From: Amycolatopsis jejuensis
GTDB lineage: Bacteria; Actinomycetota; Actinomycetes; Mycobacteriales; Pseudonocardiaceae
Reading direction: 5' to 3'
DNA length: 64,000 nt
NCBI RefSeq assembly: GCF_000717335.1
Contig: NZ_JNYZ01000010.1
Span: 261,778 to 325,777, forward strand
This document shows positions 16,461 through 23,204 of this stretch, in pieces. A model generated the notes under the pieces. It was not told the origin of the DNA and made no database searches. It worked only from the letters and a program-made list of their open reading frames with translations. The translations under genes were made by a program, and so were the position numbers. The first letter of the stretch is position 1; each line of letters begins with the position of its first letter.

Positions 16461-16689
16461 GTGCGAACGCCGGTGCGTTGTTTCGCCGGAAGCGCGCATG
16501 GTTTGTTTGGGGGATGAAATTCGACGGGCACGCGTGTCGACGGCGACGGCTTCAACCAGCCTTCTACTCTGGCGACGAAGCCGTCTCAGTCGCTCCCTCG
16601 CACGGCCGTCGAGGAAGCGCCCCTGGCTCTCGACGCTGCCGGGTACGTTGCCCGCGCTGTGCCTCAGGGGATGAGGTAGGTGAAGGCCC

Positions 16690-16818
16690 ATGTCTCGACG
16701 GGGCCGGAATAAGCGGTTCACCGGCAGCATCACCGGCAAGGTGACACTGGCGGCGAACCACGCGGTAACCGTGGTCGTGCTGGTCCTGCTAGGCGTCGCA
16801 ACCTGGTACCAGCGCTGA
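16690..16818 (+). CDS. Possible 42-aa single-pass membrane microprotein
   Basis: ATG at 16690 to TGA at 16818, MSRRGRNKRFTGSITGK followed by a hydrophobic helix (VTVVVLVLLGVATWY) and QR at the end. The basic N-terminus plus one transmembrane helix is a classic inside-out membrane microprotein, and GAGGTAGGTGAAGG lies just upstream as a ribosome-binding site. It stands between the glnA terminator and the SDR gene. The preceding 230 bases (16461-16689) hold nothing else I can support. No family is recognised. Confidence 0.4.
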   Translation: MSRRGRNKRFTGSITGKVTLAANHAVTVVVLVLLGVATWYQR

Positions 16819-16950
16819 CCTGCGGTGATTCGTCGCCGGGGCGGTGCACTCGAAACGGCTCCGGCGATGGTCTTCCGAGGTTTGTACTCAAACTCGGCTG
16901 CATCACTGTAGCTCCGGGCGGGTACCTACACACTCAACTCGCCCGGCATG

Positions 16951-17000
16951 TTTGACCTGATTTGACGTTAATTGATGTCAAATGACATGCAATGACGCAT
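16951..17000. repeat. Five AT-rich decamers (iteron-like) downstream of the SDR gene
   Basis: Five consecutive 10-bp words: TTTGACCTGA, TTTGACGTTA, ATTGATGTCA, AATGACATGC, AATGACGCAT. All share an (A/T)(A/T)TGA core at a 10-bp period, in far more AT-rich DNA than the surroundings. An ATTTGAC/GTCAAAT inverted repeat is embedded. Two weak hairpins precede it (near 16877-16899 and 16915-16947). It lies 31 bp beyond the SDR stop. Confidence 0.5.
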
Positions 17001-17031
17001 CGCGGATCACGATCGACGCGCGAACAGAAGG

Positions 17032-17787
17032 CTAAAGACTCTGTCCCCCGTTGAGTTCGATCACCCCGCCCGTCGCCCAGCCGAATTCCGCGGACAGCAG
17101 GGCCGGTACAGCCGCACCGAGGTCGTCCGCGGTGCCCATTCTGCCTAGTGCGATGGCTTTCACCGCCAGGTCCTTGACGTGTTCCGTGCGCATGATGCCG
17201 TCGCCGAAGTCGCCGTCTGTTGCGCCTCCCTGGATGGTGTTCACGCGGATTCCGCGGTCGGCCAGTTCGACGGCCAGGTACCTCGTCAGCACCTCCACCG
17301 CCCCCTTGGTCGCCGCGTAGGCCGAGCCCGTGGCGACGACTCCTCTGGTCAGCGCGGTGGACAGGTTCAGGATGCGGCCGCCGTCGGCCAGTAGCGGCAG
17401 CAAGCGCTGGGTGAGGAAGTACGGCGCTTTCAGGTTCACCGCCACCAGTTCGTCGAACTGCTCCTCGGTCGTCGTGGCGAATGGGGCGAAGGATCCGATG
17501 CCTGCGTTGTTGACCAGGTAGTCGAAACGCTGCGCGCCCCAGCCGGACAGCACGTCCGATACGCGTACCGCGAAGGCCGCGAACAGGTCGGTGCGCGCCG
17601 CGTCGAACTGGAGGAACGCAATCCTCCCACCGTTTTCCTCGACCTCGGTCACCAGTTCCTCGGCCGCTTCGGTGCTGCGGTGGTACGTGCCGATGACCGA
17701 CACCCCGGCCTTGGCCAGGTGGGTCGCCATGCTGCGGCCGAAGCCACGGCTTGCCCCGGTGATCAGGGCGATCTTCGAATCGTTCAC
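17032..17787 (-). CDS. Short-chain dehydrogenase/reductase (SDR)
   Basis: 251 residues. A classical SDR: the cofactor motif TGASRGFG (residues 10-17), NNAGIG, catalytic Ser in STALTRG, and the YAATK tetrad (Tyr-x-x-x-Lys), then the C-terminal GWATGGVIELNGGQ common to FabG-like enzymes. TYHRS after strand 2 suggests NADP(H) preference. The substrate is not evident. It follows an IclR-type regulator gene by 48 bp on the same strand, so the regulator probably controls it. Confidence 0.9.
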   Translation of the reverse strand: MNDSKIALITGASRGFGRSMATHLAKAGVSVIGTYHRSTEAAEELVTEVEENGGRIAFLQFDAARTDLFAAFAVRVSDVLSGWGAQRFDYLVNNAGIGSFAPFATTTEEQFDELVAVNLKAPYFLTQRLLPLLADGGRILNLSTALTRGVVATGSAYAATKGAVEVLTRYLAVELADRGIRVNTIQGGATDGDFGDGIMRTEHVKDLAVKAIALGRMGTADDLGAAVPALLSAEFGWATGGVIELNGGQSL

Positions 17788-17835
17788 CAGTGCATCGTTT
17801 CCACGCGACCGACGCGCGCGCCACCGGGCGGCCGC

Positions 17836-18504
17836 TCAGTGGCCACCGGTCCCGCGAGAGGCGAGTGCCTCGATGGTGTTGGCCGCACGCTGGACGGGTC
17901 CGGCGAAGTTCTCCGCTCGCGTCCGTGCCGACGTTGCGATCTGCAGCGCGGCCCGCTGCCCGTGCGGCAGGGTGAGCAGCCGCGCGTAGCAGGTGAGCCC
18001 CGCCATCAGGTCCTGGTCGTCGACGGCGGCGGCGAACTGCCGAAGCCGATGCGGCTGCCCGTGCGCCGGATCGAGTACCAGTGACGCGGCGGCCTGGTCG
18101 GGCATCTCGATTCCCGGGTACGAGTCGATGGGCAGGATCTCCCGGCCGGGGACCATCTCGATCGCCACGAGCGAGGCCTCCGCTGGAACGACCAACGAGA
18201 CCGTGGCGCCGGTCTGGTCCCGCAAGGCTTGGAGGACCCTGCTGACGCCGGTGCGCTGCCCGGCGAGCGGCTGGGCGCGACCTGCGAGGTCGAGCAGGTG
18301 GGGCGACACCGTCCACCGGCCGTCGGGGTGGAGGTCGACCGCTTTGCTTCGCCGGAGCTGGTGCAGTAGCCGGCGAACCGTCGAGCGGGGAATCGAGGTC
18401 AGTTCCGCCAGGCTCGACATCTGGCGGCGCTCGTCCGCCTCGGGCAGCGCGCGAAGGATGCGGAAACCACCTTCGAGCACCCCACGTCCGTCGTCACCTG
18501 CCAT
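17836..18504 (-). CDS. IclR-family transcriptional regulator (short)
   Basis: 222 residues from the ATG at 18504 (MAGDDGRGVLEGGFRILRAL), with GGAGCAGG upstream. The N-terminal winged helix reads SSLAELTSIPRSTVRRLLHQL, the IclR pattern, followed by a wing with DGRWTVSP. The effector part is shorter than the usual 170 residues and lacks an obvious conserved end (it stops at SRGTGGH), so ligand sensing may differ. It is divergent from the AraC gene at 18665 and upstream of the SDR gene. The 160-bp spacer contains GGTCTAGACT, a possible operator core. Confidence 0.78.
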   Translation of the reverse strand: MAGDDGRGVLEGGFRILRALPEADERRQMSSLAELTSIPRSTVRRLLHQLRRSKAVDLHPDGRWTVSPHLLDLAGRAQPLAGQRTGVSRVLQALRDQTGATVSLVVPAEASLVAIEMVPGREILPIDSYPGIEMPDQAAASLVLDPAHGQPHRLRQFAAAVDDQDLMAGLTCYARLLTLPHGQRAALQIATSARTRAENFAGPVQRAANTIEALASRGTGGH

Positions 18505-18664
18505 CGCCTGCTCCGTTCCGATCACCGGAATCGATCGTCTCACCTCCGGCCGCCCGGACCGCCGACAACGCTGCTTCGCTGCCCTTGCATACCGCCGGAG
18601 CAGTACCCGGATGACCAGAATTGGTCTAGACTTTTCGTCCCGGAAGCAGGGGAAGGGACGGCTC

Positions 18665-19594
18665 ATGCGCGGGACCACGGTGGCACCGGGAACCGCCTGT
18701 GCGCCCGTCGGAGCGGGTGAGTTGCCGTTGCACCGGCTGGAGGTACCGGGGCCTGGGGCGATGCCGTTCGCGGTCGGGACGTTCGATGCGGTCGGACCCT
18801 TGTCTCGGGCGGCGTTTCCGCATCGGCACACCTTTCACGAGATCGTGCTGGTCACCGGTGGGTCCGGGGCGCACGTCGTCGACCTGACGCGCTGGCCGTT
18901 GCAGCCGCCACAGTTTGGCGTGGTCACCCCTGGGCAGGTGCACCACTGGGAGGCCCGCGGGCTCACCGGGTCGCTCGTGCTGTTCACCGACGATTTCCTG
19001 CTCGACCATCCGGCCGATCGCGAGACCCTGCGGCGGCTGCGGGACCGGCCGTGGCTGCCGCTCGACGAGCCGGAAGGCTCCCGCACTGCCCGGCTGATTG
19101 CCGAGCTAGAGGAGGAATTCCGGCGTGGTGGCGCGGACAGTGAGTCGGTGTTGCGCGCGTTGCTGCACGTGCTCATCGTGCGCGCCGGGCGCCTTCCCGG
19201 TACCCCGGCGACTCCGGCGCGCGCCCGGGCGGTTGCGGCGGAGTTCGCCGAGCTGGCCGAACAACCTGAGCTGGGCTTGTGGTCGGTGCGCGCGCATGCG
19301 GAACGGCTCGGCGTCACCCCGGGGTATCTCACCGAGGCGGTGAAAGCGGCGACCGGCCGGACTGCCGCGGAGCTCGTACGGGAAGCGCGAACCGGTGAGG
19401 CGAAACGGTTTCTGCTGCGCACCGACCTTTCGGTACGGCAGATCGCCAGCCGCGTCGGGTTTGCGGATCCGGCCTACTTCTGCCGGTTCTTCCGCCGGGA
19501 GACCGGCTTGAGCCCCGGGGGATTCCGCCGCACGGGCGACACCGCCCCGGAGATTCACCACGACTGCCGACCTCCGTCCATCGCCCGCGGCTGA
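18665..19594 (+). CDS. AraC-family transcriptional regulator
   Basis: 309 residues from the ATG at 18665. An N-terminal cupin domain is visible (FPHRHTFHEIVLVTGGSG, with His residues of the sugar or ligand pocket, and FGVVTPGQVHHWEARG). A C-terminal pair of helix-turn-helix motifs follows: VRAHAERLGVTPGYLTEAVK and VRQIASRVGFADPAYFCRFF then RETGLSPGGFR. It precedes the intradiol dioxygenase gene by 42 bp on the same strand, so it may regulate that enzyme or be co-transcribed with it. Confidence 0.88.
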   Translation: MRGTTVAPGTACAPVGAGELPLHRLEVPGPGAMPFAVGTFDAVGPLSRAAFPHRHTFHEIVLVTGGSGAHVVDLTRWPLQPPQFGVVTPGQVHHWEARGLTGSLVLFTDDFLLDHPADRETLRRLRDRPWLPLDEPEGSRTARLIAELEEEFRRGGADSESVLRALLHVLIVRAGRLPGTPATPARARAVAAEFAELAEQPELGLWSVRAHAERLGVTPGYLTEAVKAATGRTAAELVREARTGEAKRFLLRTDLSVRQIASRVGFADPAYFCRFFRRETGLSPGGFRRTGDTAPEIHHDCRPPSIARG

Positions 19595-19636
19595 CCGCTT
19601 CCCTAGCGTGGGGAATCCCCCCACAAGGAGCGGAAA

Positions 19637-20437
19637 ATGGACGAAAACCGGATGCTCAGCCGCAAAACGGTGCTGCGCGCCGCATTTGCCGCGGGAGTCG
19701 CGGCGCCCGTCGCGCTCGTCGGCGGGCCTGCGCTGGCGCGGACGACGTTCGCCGGCGGGCAGGTGGCCGAGCCGACCCCGGCGTGCCACGACGGCGACGA
19801 TCCGACTCCCGACCAGACCGAAGGTCCGTACTTCAAACCGAATTCCCCCGAGCGGACAGTGCTCGTCGAACCGGGCACGCAAGGCACGCGGCTGACCGTG
19901 ACCGGGTACGTGTTCGGGCTTGCCTGCCAGCCGATTTCGCGTGCGCTGCTGGACTTCTGGCAGGCCGACGTGAACGGCGCGTACGACAACGTCGGCTTCA
20001 CGTTCCGCGGTCACCAGTACACGAACAGCCTCGGCGAGTTCACCCTGAGCACCATCGTGCCCGGTCTCTACCCCGGCCGGACGCGCCACATTCACGTGAA
20101 AGTGCAAGCGCCGGGACGGCCGATCCTCACGACGCAGCTGTACTTCCCCAACGAACCCCGCAACAACACCGACACGATCTTCGACCCACGGCTGCTGATG
20201 ACCGTCCGCGACGCTCCGAGCGGTGGCAAGGAAGCCGCGTTCGACTTCGTGCTGAACGTGCCGCAATCCCCGACCAGCACGCCTCCTCCGGGCGGGACCA
20301 CATGGACCGCAGGCACGGCGTATGCGGCAGGCGCACGGGTTACGTATCGCGGGATCGGTTACGTGTGCCTGCAGGGCCACACCGCCCAACCCGGCTGGGA
20401 ACCGCCGAATGCGCCGGCGTTGTGGCAGGTGGGCTGA
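19637..20437 (+). CDS. Secreted intradiol ring-cleavage dioxygenase with C-terminal carbohydrate-binding module
   Basis: 266 residues. The N-terminus (about 1-36: MLSRKTVLRAAFAAG ... PALAR) is a Tat-like signal with a weak twin-basic region SRK. The catalytic domain has TEGPYFKPN, then LLDFWQADVNGAYDN, and the ligand segment GLYPGRTRHIHVKV, giving two Tyr and two His iron ligands as in catechol and protocatechuate 1,2-type dioxygenases. Residues 222-266 (TWTAGTAYAAGARVTY ... GWEPPNAPALWQ) form a ChiC-type carbohydrate-binding module. A secreted, polymer-targeted intradiol dioxygenase suggests action on lignin-derived or plant aromatic material outside the cell. This fusion is known in soil actinomycetes. 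Substrate inferred. Confidence 0.9.
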   Translation: MDENRMLSRKTVLRAAFAAGVAAPVALVGGPALARTTFAGGQVAEPTPACHDGDDPTPDQTEGPYFKPNSPERTVLVEPGTQGTRLTVTGYVFGLACQPISRALLDFWQADVNGAYDNVGFTFRGHQYTNSLGEFTLSTIVPGLYPGRTRHIHVKVQAPGRPILTTQLYFPNEPRNNTDTIFDPRLLMTVRDAPSGGKEAAFDFVLNVPQSPTSTPPPGGTTWTAGTAYAAGARVTYRGIGYVCLQGHTAQPGWEPPNAPALWQVG

Positions 20438-20447
20438 CGCGGCAGAA

Positions 20448-20473
20448 GAGCCGGTGCCGAACGGCACCGGCTC
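20448..20473. terminator. Bidirectional hairpin between convergent genes
   Basis: GAGCCGGTGCC (20448-20458) pairs perfectly with GGCACCGGCTC (20463-20473) around GAAC. It lies 10 nt after the dioxygenase stop and 14 nt beyond the lipoprotein stop on the other strand. Confidence 0.75.
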
Positions 20474-20487
20474 ACCCGCGGGATCAC

Positions 20488-21390
20488 TTACGGGGTGTAG
20501 ATCTCCTTGACCGAGGTGATCTGGTCGTCGCGGTCGACCTTGATCTCGGCGAGCGGCGGGTGGTCGCCCTTGAGCGCCTTCACCAGGTCGTCCTGGTCGC
20601 ACCACTTCGTGCCGCGGCCGTTGCTGTCGACGGTGGGGGTGCCGCCCGAGCACAGGTCGAGCGCGCTGTAGGTCTCGCTGTGCGCGTCGAGCGGCAGCCG
20701 ATAGGTCTTGGTGTCACCGGGGACCTCGACCCAGTGGCCGTTGTTGGCGCCGCCCGGCTGGAACTGCATCAGTTTGAACGTCGCCATGTACTCCTTCGCG
20801 TCCCACCCGGTGAACGCGACGGTCTGCGTGGTGTTCGGGAACTTCCGCTGCGGTGCAGGCTTCTTCTCGGGCACCGTGCCGGAGTCGGCGCCCGGCGCGG
20901 TCCGCATCCGCATGCCGGTCTTGTCACTGCACTGCACGATCCCGCGGGAACCCTGGGGCTCCGGGGCTTCCTCGCAGTCCCAGACGAACTTGAGGCCCGG
21001 ACCGGAAATGTTGCGGACCCGGCGCACGTCGCCCTCGCCCTGCGGCGCCTTCTTGAAGTACTCGTCGAAGACGGTCCACGCTTCGACGCAGCCGGGGTTT
21101 CCGGCCGCGGTCTCCATGGTGATCACGTCCACGAGCGGTCCGCCGGGACGGCCGGTCTGGTACTCGGCCTGGCCCTTGCTGCAGTTGACGTCCCCCGCCC
21201 GGTCACCGCCCGACGCTCCCCCAGCGCCCCCCTGGTTCGCCTTCGGGGCCGACTTGACGGCAGCCGCGTCCTTCACCGGAGAACCCTGTCCGGCGACATT
21301 GTTTCCGCTACACGCGGAAAGCAATGCGATCGCGGCAACGGCGCCGCCGACAATGACCAGCTTCATCGACTTCTTCGCGGTGAATCCCAT
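20488..21390 (-). CDS. Lipoprotein, unknown function (paralogue 1)
   Basis: 300 residues from the ATG at 21390 (MGFTAKKSMKLVIVGG). The signal peptide ends in a lipobox LLSACSG (Cys about residue 27), so it should be a membrane-anchored outer-face lipoprotein. The mature part begins with a Gly/Ala linker and has several Cys pairs. It shares its signal region (KLxIxGGAVAAIALLSACS) and its C-terminal domain (FPNTT, RLPLD, LC, DLxxALxxGD, ITxVxxxY) with the next gene, so the two are tandem paralogues. The insert of about 110 residues (NCSKGQAEYQTGRPGG to KKPAPQRK) is unique to this copy. No known family recognised. Confidence 0.8.
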   Translation of the reverse strand: MGFTAKKSMKLVIVGGAVAAIALLSACSGNNVAGQGSPVKDAAAVKSAPKANQGGAGGASGGDRAGDVNCSKGQAEYQTGRPGGPLVDVITMETAAGNPGCVEAWTVFDEYFKKAPQGEGDVRRVRNISGPGLKFVWDCEEAPEPQGSRGIVQCSDKTGMRMRTAPGADSGTVPEKKPAPQRKFPNTTQTVAFTGWDAKEYMATFKLMQFQPGGANNGHWVEVPGDTKTYRLPLDAHSETYSALDLCSGGTPTVDSNGRGTKWCDQDDLVKALKGDHPPLAEIKVDRDDQITSVKEIYTP

Positions 21391-21560
21391 TTCGGCTCCC
21401 CTTATTCCCCGTCTTTGGTGAATCTCTGTGACTGAAGACGTGACAGCCGGAATGGCGTTGCCCGGAAATTGCGTCCGGATCCGGTATTGCCCTCGCATCC
21501 GGCCCGGCCTGCCCACGAGGGCACGGGTTGCGACGGCCTCGCAACCCCCGGCACAGCACA

Positions 21561-21596
21561 ACGCCGGTGCCCAGGGTTTCCCCTGGACACCGGCGT
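21561..21596 (-). terminator. Hairpin terminator after lipoprotein paralogue 2
   Basis: A 16-bp stem with one mismatch (ACGCCGGTG-C-CCAGGG at 21561-21576 against 21581-21596) and a TTTC loop lies 10 nt beyond the stop at 21607. No T tract. Confidence 0.7.
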
Positions 21597-21606
21597 CGTG
21601 TCCGGC

Positions 21607-22137
21607 TCAGAAGTAAAGCGCCGTGACCCGGGTGATGCGGTCGGCCCCATCGACGTTGAGCTCGGCGCTGGTGGTGTCACCCCGGTTCAGCGCGGCGATC
21701 AGGTCCTTCGCCCCGCAGCGCATCGGGCTGTGGTTCGAGTCGTCCAAGCTGGGCGAACCTTCCGGGCACAGTCCGACGTAGCTGATCACCGTGGCGTTCT
21801 TGTCCAGCGGCAGCCGGTGCACCTTCTGGTCGGTCACCGATTCGGCGTACCCGCCGGTCGGCAGCTTGTCCATCACCCGGAACTGGACCATACCGAGCTT
21901 GGCGTCGTAGCCGATCATCGAGACCACCGGCGTGGTGTTCGGGAACCGGAGCTTCGGCTGCCCGGCCCGGAGGCCACCGCCGCCCGCTCCGCCCTGACCC
22001 ACCTGCGCCGATTCCTGCGCTTTCGGCGCCGCATTTCCGTCGACGCTGTTCGCACTGCAAGCCGAAAGAAGCGCAATCGCGGCAACCGCCCCACCGATAA
22101 TTGCCAGCTTCATCGGCTTCATCGCTGCGAACCCCAT
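21607..22137 (-). CDS. Lipoprotein, unknown function (paralogue 2)
   Basis: 176 residues from the ATG at 22137. The signal peptide with lipobox LLSACSA is nearly identical to that of the neighbouring 300-residue paralogue. The mature protein is the shorter version: a Gly-rich linker (VGQGGAGGGGLRAGQ), then the shared domain with LRFPNTTPVVSMIGYDAK, KVHRLPLDKNATV, and the C-terminal DRITRVTALYF. Each gene has its own terminator and a spacer of over 200 bp, so they are separately transcribed. Duplication followed by insertion or loss of the Cys-rich middle part is likely. No function known. Confidence 0.8.
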   Translation of the reverse strand: MGFAAMKPMKLAIIGGAVAAIALLSACSANSVDGNAAPKAQESAQVGQGGAGGGGLRAGQPKLRFPNTTPVVSMIGYDAKLGMVQFRVMDKLPTGGYAESVTDQKVHRLPLDKNATVISYVGLCPEGSPSLDDSNHSPMRCGAKDLIAALNRGDTTSAELNVDGADRITRVTALYF

Positions 22138-22203
22138 TTCGAAACCCCTCTCGTTTGTTCCCCGCTCGAAAGGACGCGAAACGCGGGCCGACGTTGCTTA
22201 CGG

Positions 22204-22257
22204 CCGAAGTCTTGCCCTCGGCGACCCGGTGGTGCGGTCGCGAGGGCAGGACTTCGG
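22204..22257 (-). terminator. Terminator of the CIS operon
   Basis: A 17-bp stem with one mismatch: CCGAAGTCTTGCCCTCG (22204-22220) against CGAGGGCAGGACTTCGG (22241-22257), loop about 20 nt. It starts 23 nt beyond the stop of the last CIS-locus gene at 22281. No T tract. Confidence 0.7.
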
Positions 22258-22280
22258 ATGGCCGGTCAACCGCGCGGCGA

Positions 22281-23204
22281 TCAGCCGACGTACGCGGTGA
22301 ACGAATGCCGCGCCCGGTACCAGATCGAGATGCCGACCGCGCCCGCCGCGGCGGCGTTGCGCAGGTCGAGCGGTCCGGGGCGGTCGGAGAGGAAGGTGAA
22401 GTTCAGCAGCTGGGCGCCGGGGACGAAGTCGCCCTCGGTGCCTTCCTTGCTCGGTCGCACGAAGTCCATCTGCTTGACCTCGACCGTGTCGCCGTAGCCG
22501 GCGAACAGGTACAGGTACGGCGGGCGGCCGGCGAGCGGGATGTAGAAGTGGTCGCCGTCCGGGGCAGCGGGAATCAGCATCAGGGTCTCCTCGTCGGTGC
22601 TGCCGGCGACGGGCGCGGCGCCGCCGGTGGGTAAGGGGAGGTACTCCTCGTTGATGTCACAGGGAATTCCGGCGACGCTGACCGTGCCGTCGTTGCGTTG
22701 CCACAGGTTGGTCCAGGTGCGCTCGGCGGCGGTGGGTTGCGAGCCGCAGCGCCAGTACCAGGAGACGATGCCGGCGTCGTGCACCGCGCGGAGCGTCTCG
22801 GAGAAGCCGTAGAACCCGGCGCGGTTGCGGCCGACGACGCTGGTGAACCCGCGGGCGAACTGCACGACGTCGTCGAGCTGATGCGGAGCCGCGTGCTGGT
22901 CGGCGGCACAGGCCATGAGGACCGAGTCGGGAATGCCCATCCCGCGCGCGTCCGCGAGACCGGCCTGCCCGAACGCGACGCCGCGGGCGAAGTCGTCGTC
23001 GCCGGGACTGCCCCACGCGTCGTCGGTCCCCTGCTCGATCACCAGCGCGACGGTGACCCCGCCGTCGACGAGCTCCCGGTACTCGCCCCCAGTCAGCCGC
23101 TTGGGCCCGCGCCCGAGCCCGGCGTAACGGATCGCGCCGCCGAACCCGGCCGACCGCAGCGCGGAGGAACCCGGCCGTCCGGCGGAGTAGTCAGCCCAGC
23201 GCAT
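22281..23204 (-). CDS. DUF1906 (Rv2525c-like) glycoside-hydrolase-like protein, last gene of CIS operon
   Basis: 307 residues from the ATG at 23204, overlapping the preceding gene by 14 bp. It begins RWADYSAGRPGSSALRSAG and continues GFGGAIRYAGLG and VTVALVIEQGTDDAWG. This pattern matches DUF1906/Rv2525c-like TIM-barrel domains that resemble GH25 lysozymes and are found in cell-wall-associated proteins. The second part (about 190-307) reads as a beta-rich domain (LMLIPAAPDGDHFYIPLAG). No signal peptide is visible, so if it acts on the wall it would need the injection system or lysis to reach it. Candidate CIS cargo or fitting; this is inference from position. Confidence 0.75.
   Translation of the reverse strand: MRWADYSAGRPGSSALRSAGFGGAIRYAGLGRGPKRLTGGEYRELVDGGVTVALVIEQGTDDAWGSPGDDDFARGVAFGQAGLADARGMGIPDSVLMACAADQHAAPHQLDDVVQFARGFTSVVGRNRAGFYGFSETLRAVHDAGIVSWYWRCGSQPTAAERTWTNLWQRNDGTVSVAGIPCDINEEYLPLPTGGAAPVAGSTDEETLMLIPAAPDGDHFYIPLAGRPPYLYLFAGYGDTVEVKQMDFVRPSKEGTEGDFVPGAQLLNFTFLSDRPGPLDLRNAAAAGAVGISIWYRARHSFTAYVG

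Noticed and set aside
14972..16555. 527-codon minus-strand frame opposite glnA
   Set aside because: Shadow of glnA caused by GC-rich third positions; Val/Arg/Leu-rich with no domains.
16459..16674. 71-codon plus-strand frame after the glnA terminator
   Set aside because: No ribosome-binding site, Arg/Ser-rich composition and no recognisable features.
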